36,192 bases of DNA, taken from positions 1 through 36,192 of the forward strand of contig JAFSLL010000284.1 of the NCBI GenBank assembly GCA_017448455.1, given 5' to 3'. The translations under genes and the position numbers were made by a program. Within the stretch, counting starts at the first letter, position 1; every line of letters starts with the position of its first letter. Under the pieces are notes generated by a model, which was not told the DNA's origin, made no database searches, and saw only the letters and a program-made list of their open reading frames with translations. The DNA is from Oscillospiraceae bacterium (lineage in GTDB: Bacteria; Bacillota; Clostridia; Oscillospirales; Oscillospiraceae). This document shows positions 18,321 through 26,999 of this stretch, piece by piece.

Positions 18321-19304
18321 TCAGCGGCCTTTCACTTTCTTATTCATTGTCATCAGCATGTGGACTCCGCGCCAGCGTCTGTGCTCAATCAGGCCGGCCA
18401 ACAGGCGGTATTTCGCAGGAGCGCCGCGAAAATACGGATTCGACCGATAATGTGGAAATTCCCTCAGATAATCGTCACGCAGCTCTTCCTGTACCGGGCT
18501 CTTCGGGTCGATCAGATTCACCCGGGTCACGGACGTCAGGAACTCGTGATAAAAACACAGGTATTCCAATTCAGCGGAATACTGTGTCAAGCTGTCCTTC
18601 TCCCGGAAATAGTCCAACACGCCATGGACAACCGTAATCATTTCCCTGTTGCGTTCCGCATTTGTCGCGTTTGTGATCGAGCCCTGCCGTTGGAGATAAA
18701 GGTACCACGGTTTATGGACGGGAAGAATCTTTTCCGCATGCAAAAGCAGTTTCGGCGATGTTGCCAGATCCTCAAACCAGAGGCGATCCGGAAAAGCAAT
18801 TCCGTTATCCAAAAACAGGCTCTTTCTCCAAATCTTATTGCAGGCATTCATCGGTGCATGCAAAAATGAAGGACGCTCCTGAAGAGAAAAAGAACTGTTC
18901 TCCTCACAGCCGGAAAAGCGCGCCAGTTTCTGACCTTTCTCATCCACATGGACAAAATCAAAAACGGCGATGTCAAAGCGCTGCTCCGTGAGTGTGAGAA
19001 TCTCTTCCAGGGCACCATCCGCCAGCGTGTCGTCACTGTCTACAAAAAGAACATATTCTCCTCTGGCAAGAGCCAGCCCGACATTCCGAGCGTGTCCGAG
19101 CCCTCCGTTTGGCGTATCCACCGGATGCAGCAATGTCGGAAAGCGCCTGTTCCAATCATGGATGATTTCGGGGGACTGATCCGTAGAGCCGTCATTGACA
19201 ACGATCACTTCATAATCCCGCAGATCAGGATTCAAGATGGACGCAAAGCATCCCGCAAGGTACCGGGCGGTGTTGTATACCGGAACGATCACACTCAGTT
19301 TCAT
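18321..19304 (-). CDS. Family 2 (GT-A) glycosyltransferase
   Basis: Predicted inverting glycosyltransferase of 327 residues that uses a nucleotide-sugar donor. The N-terminal GT-A fold has SVIVPVYNTARYL (about 4-16), VVNDGSTD (about 35-42) and the metal-binding DSDDTLADGAL (about 93-103). The acceptor-binding half is not diagnostic, so substrate and product are unknown. No membrane segment is evident. It lies inside a housekeeping operon 2 bp after rqcH and 4 bp before lepB, which suggests a cell-surface or cell-wall glycan but does not prove it. Confidence 0.85.
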   Translation of the reverse strand: MKLSVIVPVYNTARYLAGCFASILNPDLRDYEVIVVNDGSTDQSPEIIHDWNRRFPTLLHPVDTPNGGLGHARNVGLALARGEYVLFVDSDDTLADGALEEILTLTEQRFDIAVFDFVHVDEKGQKLARFSGCEENSSFSLQERPSFLHAPMNACNKIWRKSLFLDNGIAFPDRLWFEDLATSPKLLLHAEKILPVHKPWYLYLQRQGSITNATNAERNREMITVVHGVLDYFREKDSLTQYSAELEYLCFYHEFLTSVTRVNLIDPKSPVQEELRDDYLREFPHYRSNPYFRGAPAKYRLLAGLIEHRRWRGVHMLMTMNKKVKGR

Positions 19305-19306
19305 GG

Positions 19307-20749
19307 TTACTCGCTCTCCACGATGACAGTTTTATACTCCTGATAGAAAACCTTGCCCGGAAGCGTCCCAGACGGTTTCTTTACATTCCGAACCATGGTA
19401 TAATCCACTGCCACATGCCCGCTTCCCTTCGCCTCCGAGTGTTCCGCAGCCAGCTCCGCCGCGTACTGAAGCGCAGCGGGAGACGGCGTTTCTCCCTCGC
19501 AGCACAGGATAACATGGCTCCCATGCATATTTCTGACATGCAGCCAATAATCCGTTCGCCGCGCCAGTTTTGTGGTCAGCTCATCATTTTGAACGTTGTT
19601 TCTGCCTACCAGAACTGTCAGGCCGTCCGGGGAAACATAGCGCAGAGGTTCTGCCGTTCGGGATTTCTGTTTTCTCCCGTTGGACTTGCGGCTTTTTTTG
19701 ATCCAGCCGGTTAATTCCAGCTCCTGGCGTATCTCGTGGAGCTCCCGCTCGCTCTCCGCACGCATAAGTTCGTCAATCACACTGTTCAGATAGTCAAGCT
19801 GTTTCTCCCCTTCTGAGATCAGAACATTGAGATGTTCCTTCGCTCCTCGGGCTTTTTTATAGGCCTTATACCGTGCTGTGAGATTCTGCTGCGGTGTTTT
19901 CAGCGGATCCAGTTCAATTTCGACCAGCGGATAGTCCTCTTCAAAATAATCTTCACATTCCAGCCGGCGGTCTCCCTTTTTGACCCGGTAGAGATTCGCC
20001 TGGAGAAGTTCCGCGTTTCTCCGGAGTCTTTCCATATTTTCGGTTCTCTGCAGCTCTTCTCTTTGCACGGCCAGCTTGCGCTGCTGTCTGTCACGGGCAC
20101 GTCGGACGGATTTCAGCAGCTCCTGCGCGCGTCGCCGCTGAAGTTCCTGCTGTTCCAGCAAGCCATAACGCTCGTCCAGCACTTCACTGACACCGGGTTC
20201 ATACGTTGTGGGCTGAGCTGCGTTCTCCTGTTTCTGACAGTACGAATCCGGAAGCTCCGGGAGTTCATACCGAAGTCCCGGGAGAAGAGCCCTTCCCCCA
20301 TGGTCAGATAAAGGGATTCTTCTGAGACAGTCAAGAATTCTTCCTTCCGCATCGACCAAAACTACATTGGCGGCTCTCCCCATCAACTCCGCTACAAGAC
20401 GGAGGTCTGTCCGGTCGCCCAGTTCATTTCGACTCTCGCAGGAAAACAGCAGAATTCTGTCTCCATTGGGCTGCTCAACAGACCTGATCCGGGCAGCACC
20501 CAGATATTTGCGCAGCAGCATGCAGAACATCGGCGCTTCGGCAGGGTTTTCAAAGCTTCGCTTTGTAAGATGCGCGCGCGCGTTCGGCCCCGACGCCCGG
20601 ATCAGCAGGCGGTAGTTTGTGCCGGAAGAACGGATTGTAAGAAGCAGCAGGTCCTTCTCGGGCTGCTGGATTTTCTCAATTCTGCCATCTGTCAGCTTAT
20701 CAGAAAGCTCCTGCGCCAGAGCGGCGATCGTTTCCGCATTAAGCGCCAT
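19307..20749 (-). CDS. rqcH: NFACT/Rqc2 homologue (RqcH), shortened form lacking most of the HhH region
   Basis: RqcH binds 50S subunits stalled with peptidyl-tRNA and recruits tRNA-Ala to add C-terminal alanine tails. This protein has 480 residues versus about 560-590 in typical Bacillota homologues. NFACT-N (1-163) keeps Asp97-Arg98 in NGDRIL, which corresponds to the residues needed for tailing in B. subtilis RqcH. Only about 25 residues (164-188) separate it from the coiled-coil middle part (about 189-350), so the usual helix-hairpin-helix segment appears missing. NFACT-R (about 375-480) has YWLHVRNMHGSHVIL. It overlaps mrnC by 11 nt. Confidence 0.9.
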   Translation of the reverse strand: MALNAETIAALAQELSDKLTDGRIEKIQQPEKDLLLLTIRSSGTNYRLLIRASGPNARAHLTKRSFENPAEAPMFCMLLRKYLGAARIRSVEQPNGDRILLFSCESRNELGDRTDLRLVAELMGRAANVVLVDAEGRILDCLRRIPLSDHGGRALLPGLRYELPELPDSYCQKQENAAQPTTYEPGVSEVLDERYGLLEQQELQRRRAQELLKSVRRARDRQQRKLAVQREELQRTENMERLRRNAELLQANLYRVKKGDRRLECEDYFEEDYPLVEIELDPLKTPQQNLTARYKAYKKARGAKEHLNVLISEGEKQLDYLNSVIDELMRAESERELHEIRQELELTGWIKKSRKSNGRKQKSRTAEPLRYVSPDGLTVLVGRNNVQNDELTTKLARRTDYWLHVRNMHGSHVILCCEGETPSPAALQYAAELAAEHSEAKGSGHVAVDYTMVRNVKKPSGTLPGKVFYQEYKTVIVESE

Positions 20750-21143
20750 CTCTCATTGCCTCCGTAATGGCAGTGAACAGCTCCCGAATCCTGTCTGTTT
20801 TCCCCTGCAGATAAAGCCAGCCAAACAGAGCTTCCAGCCCTGTCGCGCTGTGGTACTCTCCCGGATTGGCGTGCTGCGGAATGCCGTGAACCTTACTGTT
20901 TCTGCCCCGTCGGTAAACTGCTTCTTCCTCCTCCGTCAGAAGAGGCCGCAGATTCTGAGCCACGGCAGCCTGTGCTTCCGCGCGCACCCACGCAACCGTC
21001 CTCCTGTGAAGCTCCTGCATGCCGCTCGGCGCTTCTGAGGCAAGCATGCTGCGGACAAGCAGCTCATAGACCGCGTCTCCCACCTGGGCCAGCGCCAGCA
21101 TGCTGAGACTGTTCAGCTGTGTAAGGCTGAGCGGTTCATTCAT
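20739..21143 (-). CDS. mrnC: Mini-ribonuclease III
   Basis: Dimeric RNase III-like enzyme without a dsRNA-binding domain that matures 23S rRNA ends in Bacillota. The protein has about 134 residues. The catalytic acidic residues are in ALAQVGDAVYE and GLEALFGWLY, and the RRGRNSK motif is present. In-frame ATGs at 21143 and 21149 both fall within the ftsK end; the exact start is uncertain because no good Shine-Dalgarno separates them, and translational coupling with ftsK is likely. Confidence 0.93.
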   Translation of the reverse strand: MNEPLSLTQLNSLSMLALAQVGDAVYELLVRSMLASEAPSGMQELHRRTVAWVRAEAQAAVAQNLRPLLTEEEEAVYRRGRNSKVHGIPQHANPGEYHSATGLEALFGWLYLQGKTDRIRELFTAITEAMRDGA

Positions 21144-23838
21144 TTTCATCATCGAGATCGTCAACCTCATCTCCCATTTCCGGAAGTTCTGTCAGGGCAT
21201 CGGCCGGGAGATAGCCGAGTTTTACCTGAAGTGCCTGCCAGCCGGCTTTGTCAATGGTGACGCTTCTGGGTTTCGCACCCTCATAGGGGCCGACTATCCC
21301 CAGTTCTTCCAGCTGATCAACAATTCTCGCTGCGCGGGCATAGCCAAGTTTAATGCGGCGCTGCAGCATGGAAACAGAACAGGATCCCATTTCAATGACC
21401 ACTTCTGCCGCCTGCGGCAGCATCTCATCATAATCTCCGGCAGGGCTGTCAGTGTCCGCACTGCCTTTCTCGGATTCCGCGTTCTTCTCTTTTGTCGCGC
21501 GCACCATGTAATCTTCCAGTTCGCTGTTTTGCTGCGTTTCCAGATTATTATGCTGTTTGATGAAGTTGATGACATCTTCCCGCTCTTCATCTGTCACGAA
21601 GGATCCCTGGATGCGTGTCGGCTTCCCGCTGCCAAGAGGCGCATAGAGCATATCGCCGAAGCCAATCAGTTTTTCCGCACCGCTTTGGTCAAGAATAATC
21701 CTGCTCTCCAGGGCGGACGAGACAGCAAACGCGATACGGGACGGGATATTCGCCTTCATCAGTCCGGTAATGACATCCGCTGAGGGACGCTGTGTGGCGA
21801 TCACCAGGTGCATACCGGCAGCTCGTCCCATCTGTGCGACACGGCAGATGCTCTCTTCCACGTCTTTGGAAGCAACCAGCATCAGGTCGGCGAGCTCGTC
21901 AATCACGATGACGACGCGTGGAAGCGTACTCTCTCCCCGGTCCTTTTGAATGCGGTTGTACGCGTCCAGATCCCGGACGCCGCTCTCTGAGAAAGCGCGG
22001 TAACGTTTCAGCATCTCCACTACAGACCACTGCAGCGCTCCGGCAGCCTTCTTCGGATCGGTAACGACAGGCACATAGAGATGCGGAATGCCATTATAGA
22101 TTCCCAGCTCCACCATCTTGGGGTCAATCATGATCAGCTTGACCTCATCCGGTCTCGCCTTATAGAGGAGACTCAGAATCAGGGAGTTCATGCAAACCGA
22201 TTTACCGGAGCCGGTCGTACCGGCAATGAGCAAATGCGGGAGTTTGGAGATATTCCCGACAATACAGTTGCCGCCGATATCCTTTCCAAGCGCGAAGCTG
22301 AGTTTGGATTTGGCGCTTGAGAAGTTGCCGGAATCCAGAATATCACGCAGGAAAACCGTACTGATCGTTTTATTCGGCACCTCGATCCCTACGGTCGAAA
22401 TCTTCTCCGGAATCGGAGCAATACGTACATTGACAACGCCAAGAGACAGCGCAAGATCCCCGGCAAGGTTGGTAATACGGGCAAGCTTCACGCCGCGGTC
22501 CAGTTCCAGGTCATAGCGTGTCACGGTAGGTCCTCGAATCACACCAACCACCGACGCGCTGATTCCGAAGCTCTGGATGGCTTCCTCCAGGCGGTGTCTG
22601 TTCAACGCTACTTCATCTGATGCGTCCGCCTCAATGCCGCTGCTTGCGCGAAGAAGTGAGAGCGGCGGAAAGACATAGTCCTCCGGTGTGTTTACGCCCG
22701 CAATCGCCTGTTCGATTTCTTCCCGTTCCCTGCTGATCTCGTCCGGACGCGCGGCAGTACCTGTCTCTGTCGTTTTGGTTCTGCGGCCGGTCTGCCTGAC
22801 CGTCTTTACCGGTGTAGACTGTGTCTGTTTCGGCACTACAGGATCCGCTGCTGCCGCCGCTGCTGCCGCCTCCAGCGCTTCCAGTCCGTGTGCTCCTGTT
22901 GCGCCGACACTGCCGGTCATGGAAGTTGTCTGGACGCTTTCCTTTTGTTTTCCGAACAGATCGTCCTCTTCCAGCGGGATATCACGAATAATCTCCGGGG
23001 TCTTCTTCCTCGGCCTGGCAGGTGTTTTCTTCACCTGCCCTGCGCCCTGAACTTCCAGAGCCTCTCCCTCGTCACCAAGCGGGATATCCACACCGAACGT
23101 GCTACGCCGGTCGCCCTGGACAATTTTCGGCTGCTGGCGGACTCTGGCATCGGCGCGCGGAGCATGCTGAAGCTTTTCAATTTTCTTGTTTTCCCGCTCA
23201 TACTCCACATAGGCGTTGTGAGACTGTGTAATCTTCGCGAGCAGTCCACGCAGGCTGCCCCAGAAGCAGACGCAGAAACAGTACAGAAACGCGAGCATCA
23301 GCAGCGGCAGGGCGCCATACATGCTGAGTGTTTTCTTCAGACCGTTGGCTATTAAACCGCCAATTACACCGCCTGACTTGAGTACCTGTCCGTCCAGGAA
23401 AAGATCCTCCACTGCTACCGCTATCGCAGTCCCTTCCCGAATTGGGGTGTTCAGAAGCAGCTCCGACAGTGCTGCAAGCAAAACCGGCAGCATTACCGTA
23501 GCAAAAACGCGGCTGCCAACCGGACGGTTCCCACAGGCAAACAGCTGCAGCGCAGCAAGCGCGAACGCGGGCGCAGCAAGATAAAAACCCCATCCCAGAA
23601 GTCCCTTCAGCCAATCCGAGAAGAATTGAACAAAGCTTCCCTCTGTGTTAAAGAAGCTGATAGCCGAACAGATCGCCAGAACCAGAAAAATCAGGCCGCC
23701 GACAATATTGGTTCCGTTGACTGCCGACTCGGTTCCCGTTTCCTGCGCGGATCTGCTCTTCTTCTGAGGAGGAGGGGGCGCTCCGCGGGTGCTTCTGTTC
23801 GATGTGGTTTTCTTTTTTGTTGTTGCTTTTCTTGCCAT
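21136..23838 (-). CDS. ftsK: DNA translocase FtsK/SpoIIIE
   Basis: Septum-located DNA pump that clears chromosomal DNA during division or sporulation. The 900 residues include a basic N-terminus and four or so membrane segments between about 44 and 198. An acidic/Ala/Pro linker (about 210-380) precedes the motor: alpha domain (about 385-520), RecA-like beta domain with Walker A GTTGSGKS (540-547) and Walker B VVIVIDELADL. The C-terminal winged-helix gamma domain (about 830-880) would recognise KOPS/SRS-type polar motifs. It follows uppP with a 22-bp gap. FtsK and SpoIIIE cannot be separated by sequence inspection alone. Confidence 0.96.
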   Translation of the reverse strand: MARKATTKKKTTSNRSTRGAPPPPQKKSRSAQETGTESAVNGTNIVGGLIFLVLAICSAISFFNTEGSFVQFFSDWLKGLLGWGFYLAAPAFALAALQLFACGNRPVGSRVFATVMLPVLLAALSELLLNTPIREGTAIAVAVEDLFLDGQVLKSGGVIGGLIANGLKKTLSMYGALPLLMLAFLYCFCVCFWGSLRGLLAKITQSHNAYVEYERENKKIEKLQHAPRADARVRQQPKIVQGDRRSTFGVDIPLGDEGEALEVQGAGQVKKTPARPRKKTPEIIRDIPLEEDDLFGKQKESVQTTSMTGSVGATGAHGLEALEAAAAAAAADPVVPKQTQSTPVKTVRQTGRRTKTTETGTAARPDEISREREEIEQAIAGVNTPEDYVFPPLSLLRASSGIEADASDEVALNRHRLEEAIQSFGISASVVGVIRGPTVTRYDLELDRGVKLARITNLAGDLALSLGVVNVRIAPIPEKISTVGIEVPNKTISTVFLRDILDSGNFSSAKSKLSFALGKDIGGNCIVGNISKLPHLLIAGTTGSGKSVCMNSLILSLLYKARPDEVKLIMIDPKMVELGIYNGIPHLYVPVVTDPKKAAGALQWSVVEMLKRYRAFSESGVRDLDAYNRIQKDRGESTLPRVVIVIDELADLMLVASKDVEESICRVAQMGRAAGMHLVIATQRPSADVITGLMKANIPSRIAFAVSSALESRIILDQSGAEKLIGFGDMLYAPLGSGKPTRIQGSFVTDEEREDVINFIKQHNNLETQQNSELEDYMVRATKEKNAESEKGSADTDSPAGDYDEMLPQAAEVVIEMGSCSVSMLQRRIKLGYARAARIVDQLEELGIVGPYEGAKPRSVTIDKAGWQALQVKLGYLPADALTELPEMGDEVDDLDDENE

Positions 23839-23860
23839 GAATATAAATCCTGTCCCGTAA

Positions 23861-24691
23861 TCAGAAAATCAATGTCAGGATGATCGACAGAACACCGATC
23901 ACCAGACTGTAGTATGCCAGGCCGCCATACCCGCGCTTCCGAACGATCCGCCTGAAAAGGAAGACGGAAAAGAAGCCCGTCACAAAAGCCGCAAGCGCGC
24001 CAAAGAGATAAGCAGTCAGATAGTAGCTCTCTATTCCAAGTCCCGCGGCATCCGCCAATGTCAGAATGGATGAGCCAAACAGTGCGGGGATCGCCATCAG
24101 AAGGCCAAAACGGATGGCGTAATCTTTCTGGAAATTCTCTGCCTGCAGCGCCCCGATCGTCAGGGCCAGACGCGAGAGGCCCGGAATCACCGCCACCGCC
24201 TGGCAGATTCCCACAATCAGCGCGTCAGGAATCGTCATGCGGCCAAGCCCCTTTTTGCCGGGGATCATTCTCTCACAGATATAGAGGACTGCGCCGTTTA
24301 AAAGAAACATCACGCCGACAAAAGTGGTATTCCCCCAGAGTCCAAAATAGGCTTTGCGAAACGGCAGCATGATCAGCAGCGGCAGCGTTGCCATCACCAA
24401 CATGAAAAGCTGACGCGCCGCCGGAAATCTGCCTCCTTTTCCTGTCGGGCGCGGTCCAAAGCCAGTCAGACCAGCGGTGTCGCGGATCATCTCTCCAATC
24501 TCCTTGCGGCGGGCAACAATCAGTGCAATCATAACGGCAAGTTCGACAGCCGCCTTGAACAACAGGTTCATCGACGTCAGGCGCAGATCGAAAAACGCGT
24601 TAAGCACAGAAAGATGGCCGGAGCCGGACAGTGCCAGAACTTCCGTAAGCGCGTAGATGATTCCCGCTGTAATGGCATTCCCGACAGACAT
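23861..24691 (-). CDS. Undecaprenyl-diphosphatase family (BacA/UppP) protein, divergent active site
   Basis: BacA/UppP proteins dephosphorylate undecaprenyl diphosphate to recycle the cell-wall lipid carrier. This 276-residue polytopic protein has the family fold and keeps Glu17 (TEVL), His26 (SGSGHL) and Arg174 (PGLSR). The position equal to E. coli Glu17 is Tyr13 and that of Ser27 is Gly23. The usual PVSS and SRSG motifs read ALSG and SRLA. It may be a weakly active or repurposed paralogue, so no symbol is assigned. ATG at 24691 is chosen over ATG at 24709 because AGGAG stands 8 nt upstream. It is the first gene of the uppP-ftsK block. Confidence 0.85.
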   Translation of the reverse strand: MSVGNAITAGIIYALTEVLALSGSGHLSVLNAFFDLRLTSMNLLFKAAVELAVMIALIVARRKEIGEMIRDTAGLTGFGPRPTGKGGRFPAARQLFMLVMATLPLLIMLPFRKAYFGLWGNTTFVGVMFLLNGAVLYICERMIPGKKGLGRMTIPDALIVGICQAVAVIPGLSRLALTIGALQAENFQKDYAIRFGLLMAIPALFGSSILTLADAAGLGIESYYLTAYLFGALAAFVTGFFSVFLFRRIVRKRGYGGLAYYSLVIGVLSIILTLIF

Positions 24692-24736
24692 GTCCCCATC
24701 TCCTTTCATCCTGCTTCAAGCGAAGTTTTTCAGAGT

Positions 24737-24765
24737 ATTGTAGCATAATCCCGAGTGAAATACAA
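24737..24765 (-). promoter_or_regulatory. Sigma-A-like promoter for the uppP-ftsK-rqcH-lepB-rnhB block
   Basis: TTGTAT (24760-24765) and TACAAT (24737-24742) on the minus strand are 17 bp apart. The start would lie near 24730, about 40 nt upstream of the ATG at 24691. All downstream genes are overlapping or separated by 22 bp or less. Confidence 0.7.
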
Positions 24766-24801
24766 GAGTACACCTACAGGTGCAAAATGAAAGCAAAAAC
24801 A

Positions 24802-24830
24802 AAGCGCCGGGCATTTTCTGCTCAGCGCTT
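24802..24830 (-). terminator. Rho-independent terminator after the TIR-TPR gene
   Basis: A 12-bp stem with one mismatch (24819-24830 with 24802-24813; AAGCGC/GCGCTT at the base) and a 5-nt loop is followed in the minus-strand RNA by UGUUUUUGCUUUC. It separates the TIR operon from the uppP block. Confidence 0.8.
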
Positions 24831-24884
24831 CCCGATTCCAGCCGTCTAAGTATTATAACTGACTATCCGCCAGACGACGTTATG

Positions 24885-26987
24885 TTACTTTCCAACCTGC
24901 GCGATTATCTCGCGGATTTCGGCGAAATGCGGAGAACTGAGTCCTCCCCGTTCCTGGGACTCCAGATCACGAAGGATCATCTCCGCCTGCCCTCCTCCGA
25001 GGGAAGCAACCGCGGTCAGCAGCGCATCGGCATCCTCATCGTATCCGGAGTACAGGCAGGCATAGCCGAGAATCTGGTTAACGAGGGGATTGTCCGGCTG
25101 CAGCTCATGAGCAGCAAGCGCTGCCTCCAGAGAGGCCCGGTAGTCTTTTTCATGGATCAGAAGATAGTATGAACGCCAGGCTTCATACTGCGAACGGTCA
25201 AAATCGCCCAGCCTGTCCAGCATCGACTCATAAAGCGCAAGTCCTTCTTCAAAGTATCTCCGGGAACGGCTATCGTCCGCGAGCTTATAGGCGTTCTCCC
25301 CGCAGTTGATATTCAGCATGGCGGCCATGGTTCTGTCCGCGTCGGCATCCGTTTTCTCAATGATTTGTGTATAAATACCAACTGCTCGCACATAAAGAGG
25401 ATCCGCCGCCCCGTAATCGCCGCGCATATTGAGCATCATCGCCTGATTGCTGCAGAGAACTGCCAGATTCCGCCGGTATTCCGTGTTTTCCCCATCTTCT
25501 GCCAGATTCTCAGAAATCTCAAGGGCATCGATATATGTACGGTCTGCCTCGTCAAAATCTCCCTGATCTGTCAGGGCAGCTGCCAAAACGTTTAAATACT
25601 GAACATGCTTTGCCCTGTTCTGAAGAGAGTCAACCTGCTTCAGTAAACGCCTGTGAAAGCCGCATGCCGTTCGCAAATGCTCTTCTGCCGCGATATACTC
25701 ACCCATGCGATAGAGCACCGTGCCGTAATGGAAGTGAGTCTCCGCAAAAGTCTGAAGGCTATCCGGATCCTCATCCTTCTCCAGGCCTGAAAGTGAAAGG
25801 AGCCCCTGATCGAAGCATGAAAGCGCCCGGGAATCATCACCGATGTCGATTGCATTTGCGCCTGCATTTATAAATGTCCGGGCAAACTGGAGCTGTTTCT
25901 CCTTCGTTGGCTGCTCCAGGCTGACTCCAGACAGAAGATCAAGCGCCTTATCGAAGGCCTGGGCCGCCTCTGTATAACGTCCCGAGCTGTTAAGGATACT
26001 CCCCCGGTTATTCCAGGCGGAGGCGAGCTTCAGCTCACCCCCCTCCGTCCCCTGATCAGCCAATGCCTGAAGACGGTCGATGGCAATCTGCTCCGCGTCC
26101 AGCGCTTCCTCATACTTCCCGAGCACCGCGTTTGCATTTGCCAGCTTTTCATAGTTGGCTGCGGCCTCAAAGGCAGCGTCAACCTGATCAGAGGACAGCT
26201 GAAGAACAGCTTCAATATCCACCGTGTTCCGCCGCAGGATATCGGCAATGCGGCTGTAAGCGCCCGGAACGTTTGTCAGATGATCCGGAAGGCTGTAAGT
26301 CAGTTCATTCAAAATGCGCATGGAAGCGTCTTTCTGCCTCTCCTGCGTCTCACGGTAGCCTTCGGCAAGCCTCATCAAGCCGAGCGATACGGCGGCGATC
26401 ACGGCAAAGACGGCAGCCGCAGCAACGGCACGTGACGCTGTCTGTGTGTTTTTGCGCAGCTTGTGCTCCCGGAGCAGCTCCGACTCTCTGCAGCCGGTCA
26501 CGCCCGCAATAACACGCAGGAGCTCCATCTCCTCCCGGGCCATCATCTTCTTTACGCTGCCATCCCCGGCGCGGATATCCATTACGCGGTCCATGATATC
26601 CGGGACCAGCTTCAGCGAGGGCGGGAAGGAGCGCTCCGGATCCCCGCTGATCAGCAGCGGATAGATATGATCGGCCCTTCCGATTTCAATGAATGTCGCC
26701 ACCTCGCGGTCAATCCACTCTGACGACGGTGTATCCGTCGAACAGACCACCACCAGACAGTTGGTGGAACGCAGAGCCTTGTCGATGGTATCCGTAAGGA
26801 CACGGCTGACGGGCAGTTCTTCCGTATCGCGGAACGCACGACGGACATCCCGAAAGCCCCGCCTGCGGAGAGCCTGCGGAATGCGGTAGCTCTCCACGGC
26901 GTTAAATGTTTTCTGTGTGATTTCAGCATCCAGCGATTTGTGACGATAGCTGAAAAACACATCGTAATCAAACACCGGTTCTGCCAT
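24885..26987 (-). CDS. TIR domain protein with one membrane segment and C-terminal TPR array (receptor-like)
   Basis: This 700-residue protein starts with a TIR-like domain (about 6-165): DYDVFFSYRHK, then AFRDTEELPVS and CLVVVCSTDTPSSEWIDREV. Glu95 in WIDRE sits where NAD-cleaving TIR domains carry their catalytic Glu. A basic stretch (REHKLRKN) and one hydrophobic segment (about 184-205) follow. After these come about nine TPR-like helical hairpins (about 275-665), with the WNNRGSILNSSGRYTEAAQAFDKAL pattern at 325-349 as the clearest. The positive-inside rule suggests the TIR is cytoplasmic and the TPR array extracellular. It lies 12 bp after a secreted repeat-protein gene in a two-gene operon. 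Bacterial TIR domains act in anti-phage defence as NADases or as scaffolds; which applies here is unknown. Confidence 0.85.
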   Translation of the reverse strand: MAEPVFDYDVFFSYRHKSLDAEITQKTFNAVESYRIPQALRRRGFRDVRRAFRDTEELPVSRVLTDTIDKALRSTNCLVVVCSTDTPSSEWIDREVATFIEIGRADHIYPLLISGDPERSFPPSLKLVPDIMDRVMDIRAGDGSVKKMMAREEMELLRVIAGVTGCRESELLREHKLRKNTQTASRAVAAAAVFAVIAAVSLGLMRLAEGYRETQERQKDASMRILNELTYSLPDHLTNVPGAYSRIADILRRNTVDIEAVLQLSSDQVDAAFEAAANYEKLANANAVLGKYEEALDAEQIAIDRLQALADQGTEGGELKLASAWNNRGSILNSSGRYTEAAQAFDKALDLLSGVSLEQPTKEKQLQFARTFINAGANAIDIGDDSRALSCFDQGLLSLSGLEKDEDPDSLQTFAETHFHYGTVLYRMGEYIAAEEHLRTACGFHRRLLKQVDSLQNRAKHVQYLNVLAAALTDQGDFDEADRTYIDALEISENLAEDGENTEYRRNLAVLCSNQAMMLNMRGDYGAADPLYVRAVGIYTQIIEKTDADADRTMAAMLNINCGENAYKLADDSRSRRYFEEGLALYESMLDRLGDFDRSQYEAWRSYYLLIHEKDYRASLEAALAAHELQPDNPLVNQILGYACLYSGYDEDADALLTAVASLGGGQAEMILRDLESQERGGLSSPHFAEIREIIAQVGK

Positions 26988-26999
26988 CTGATCTCCCTC

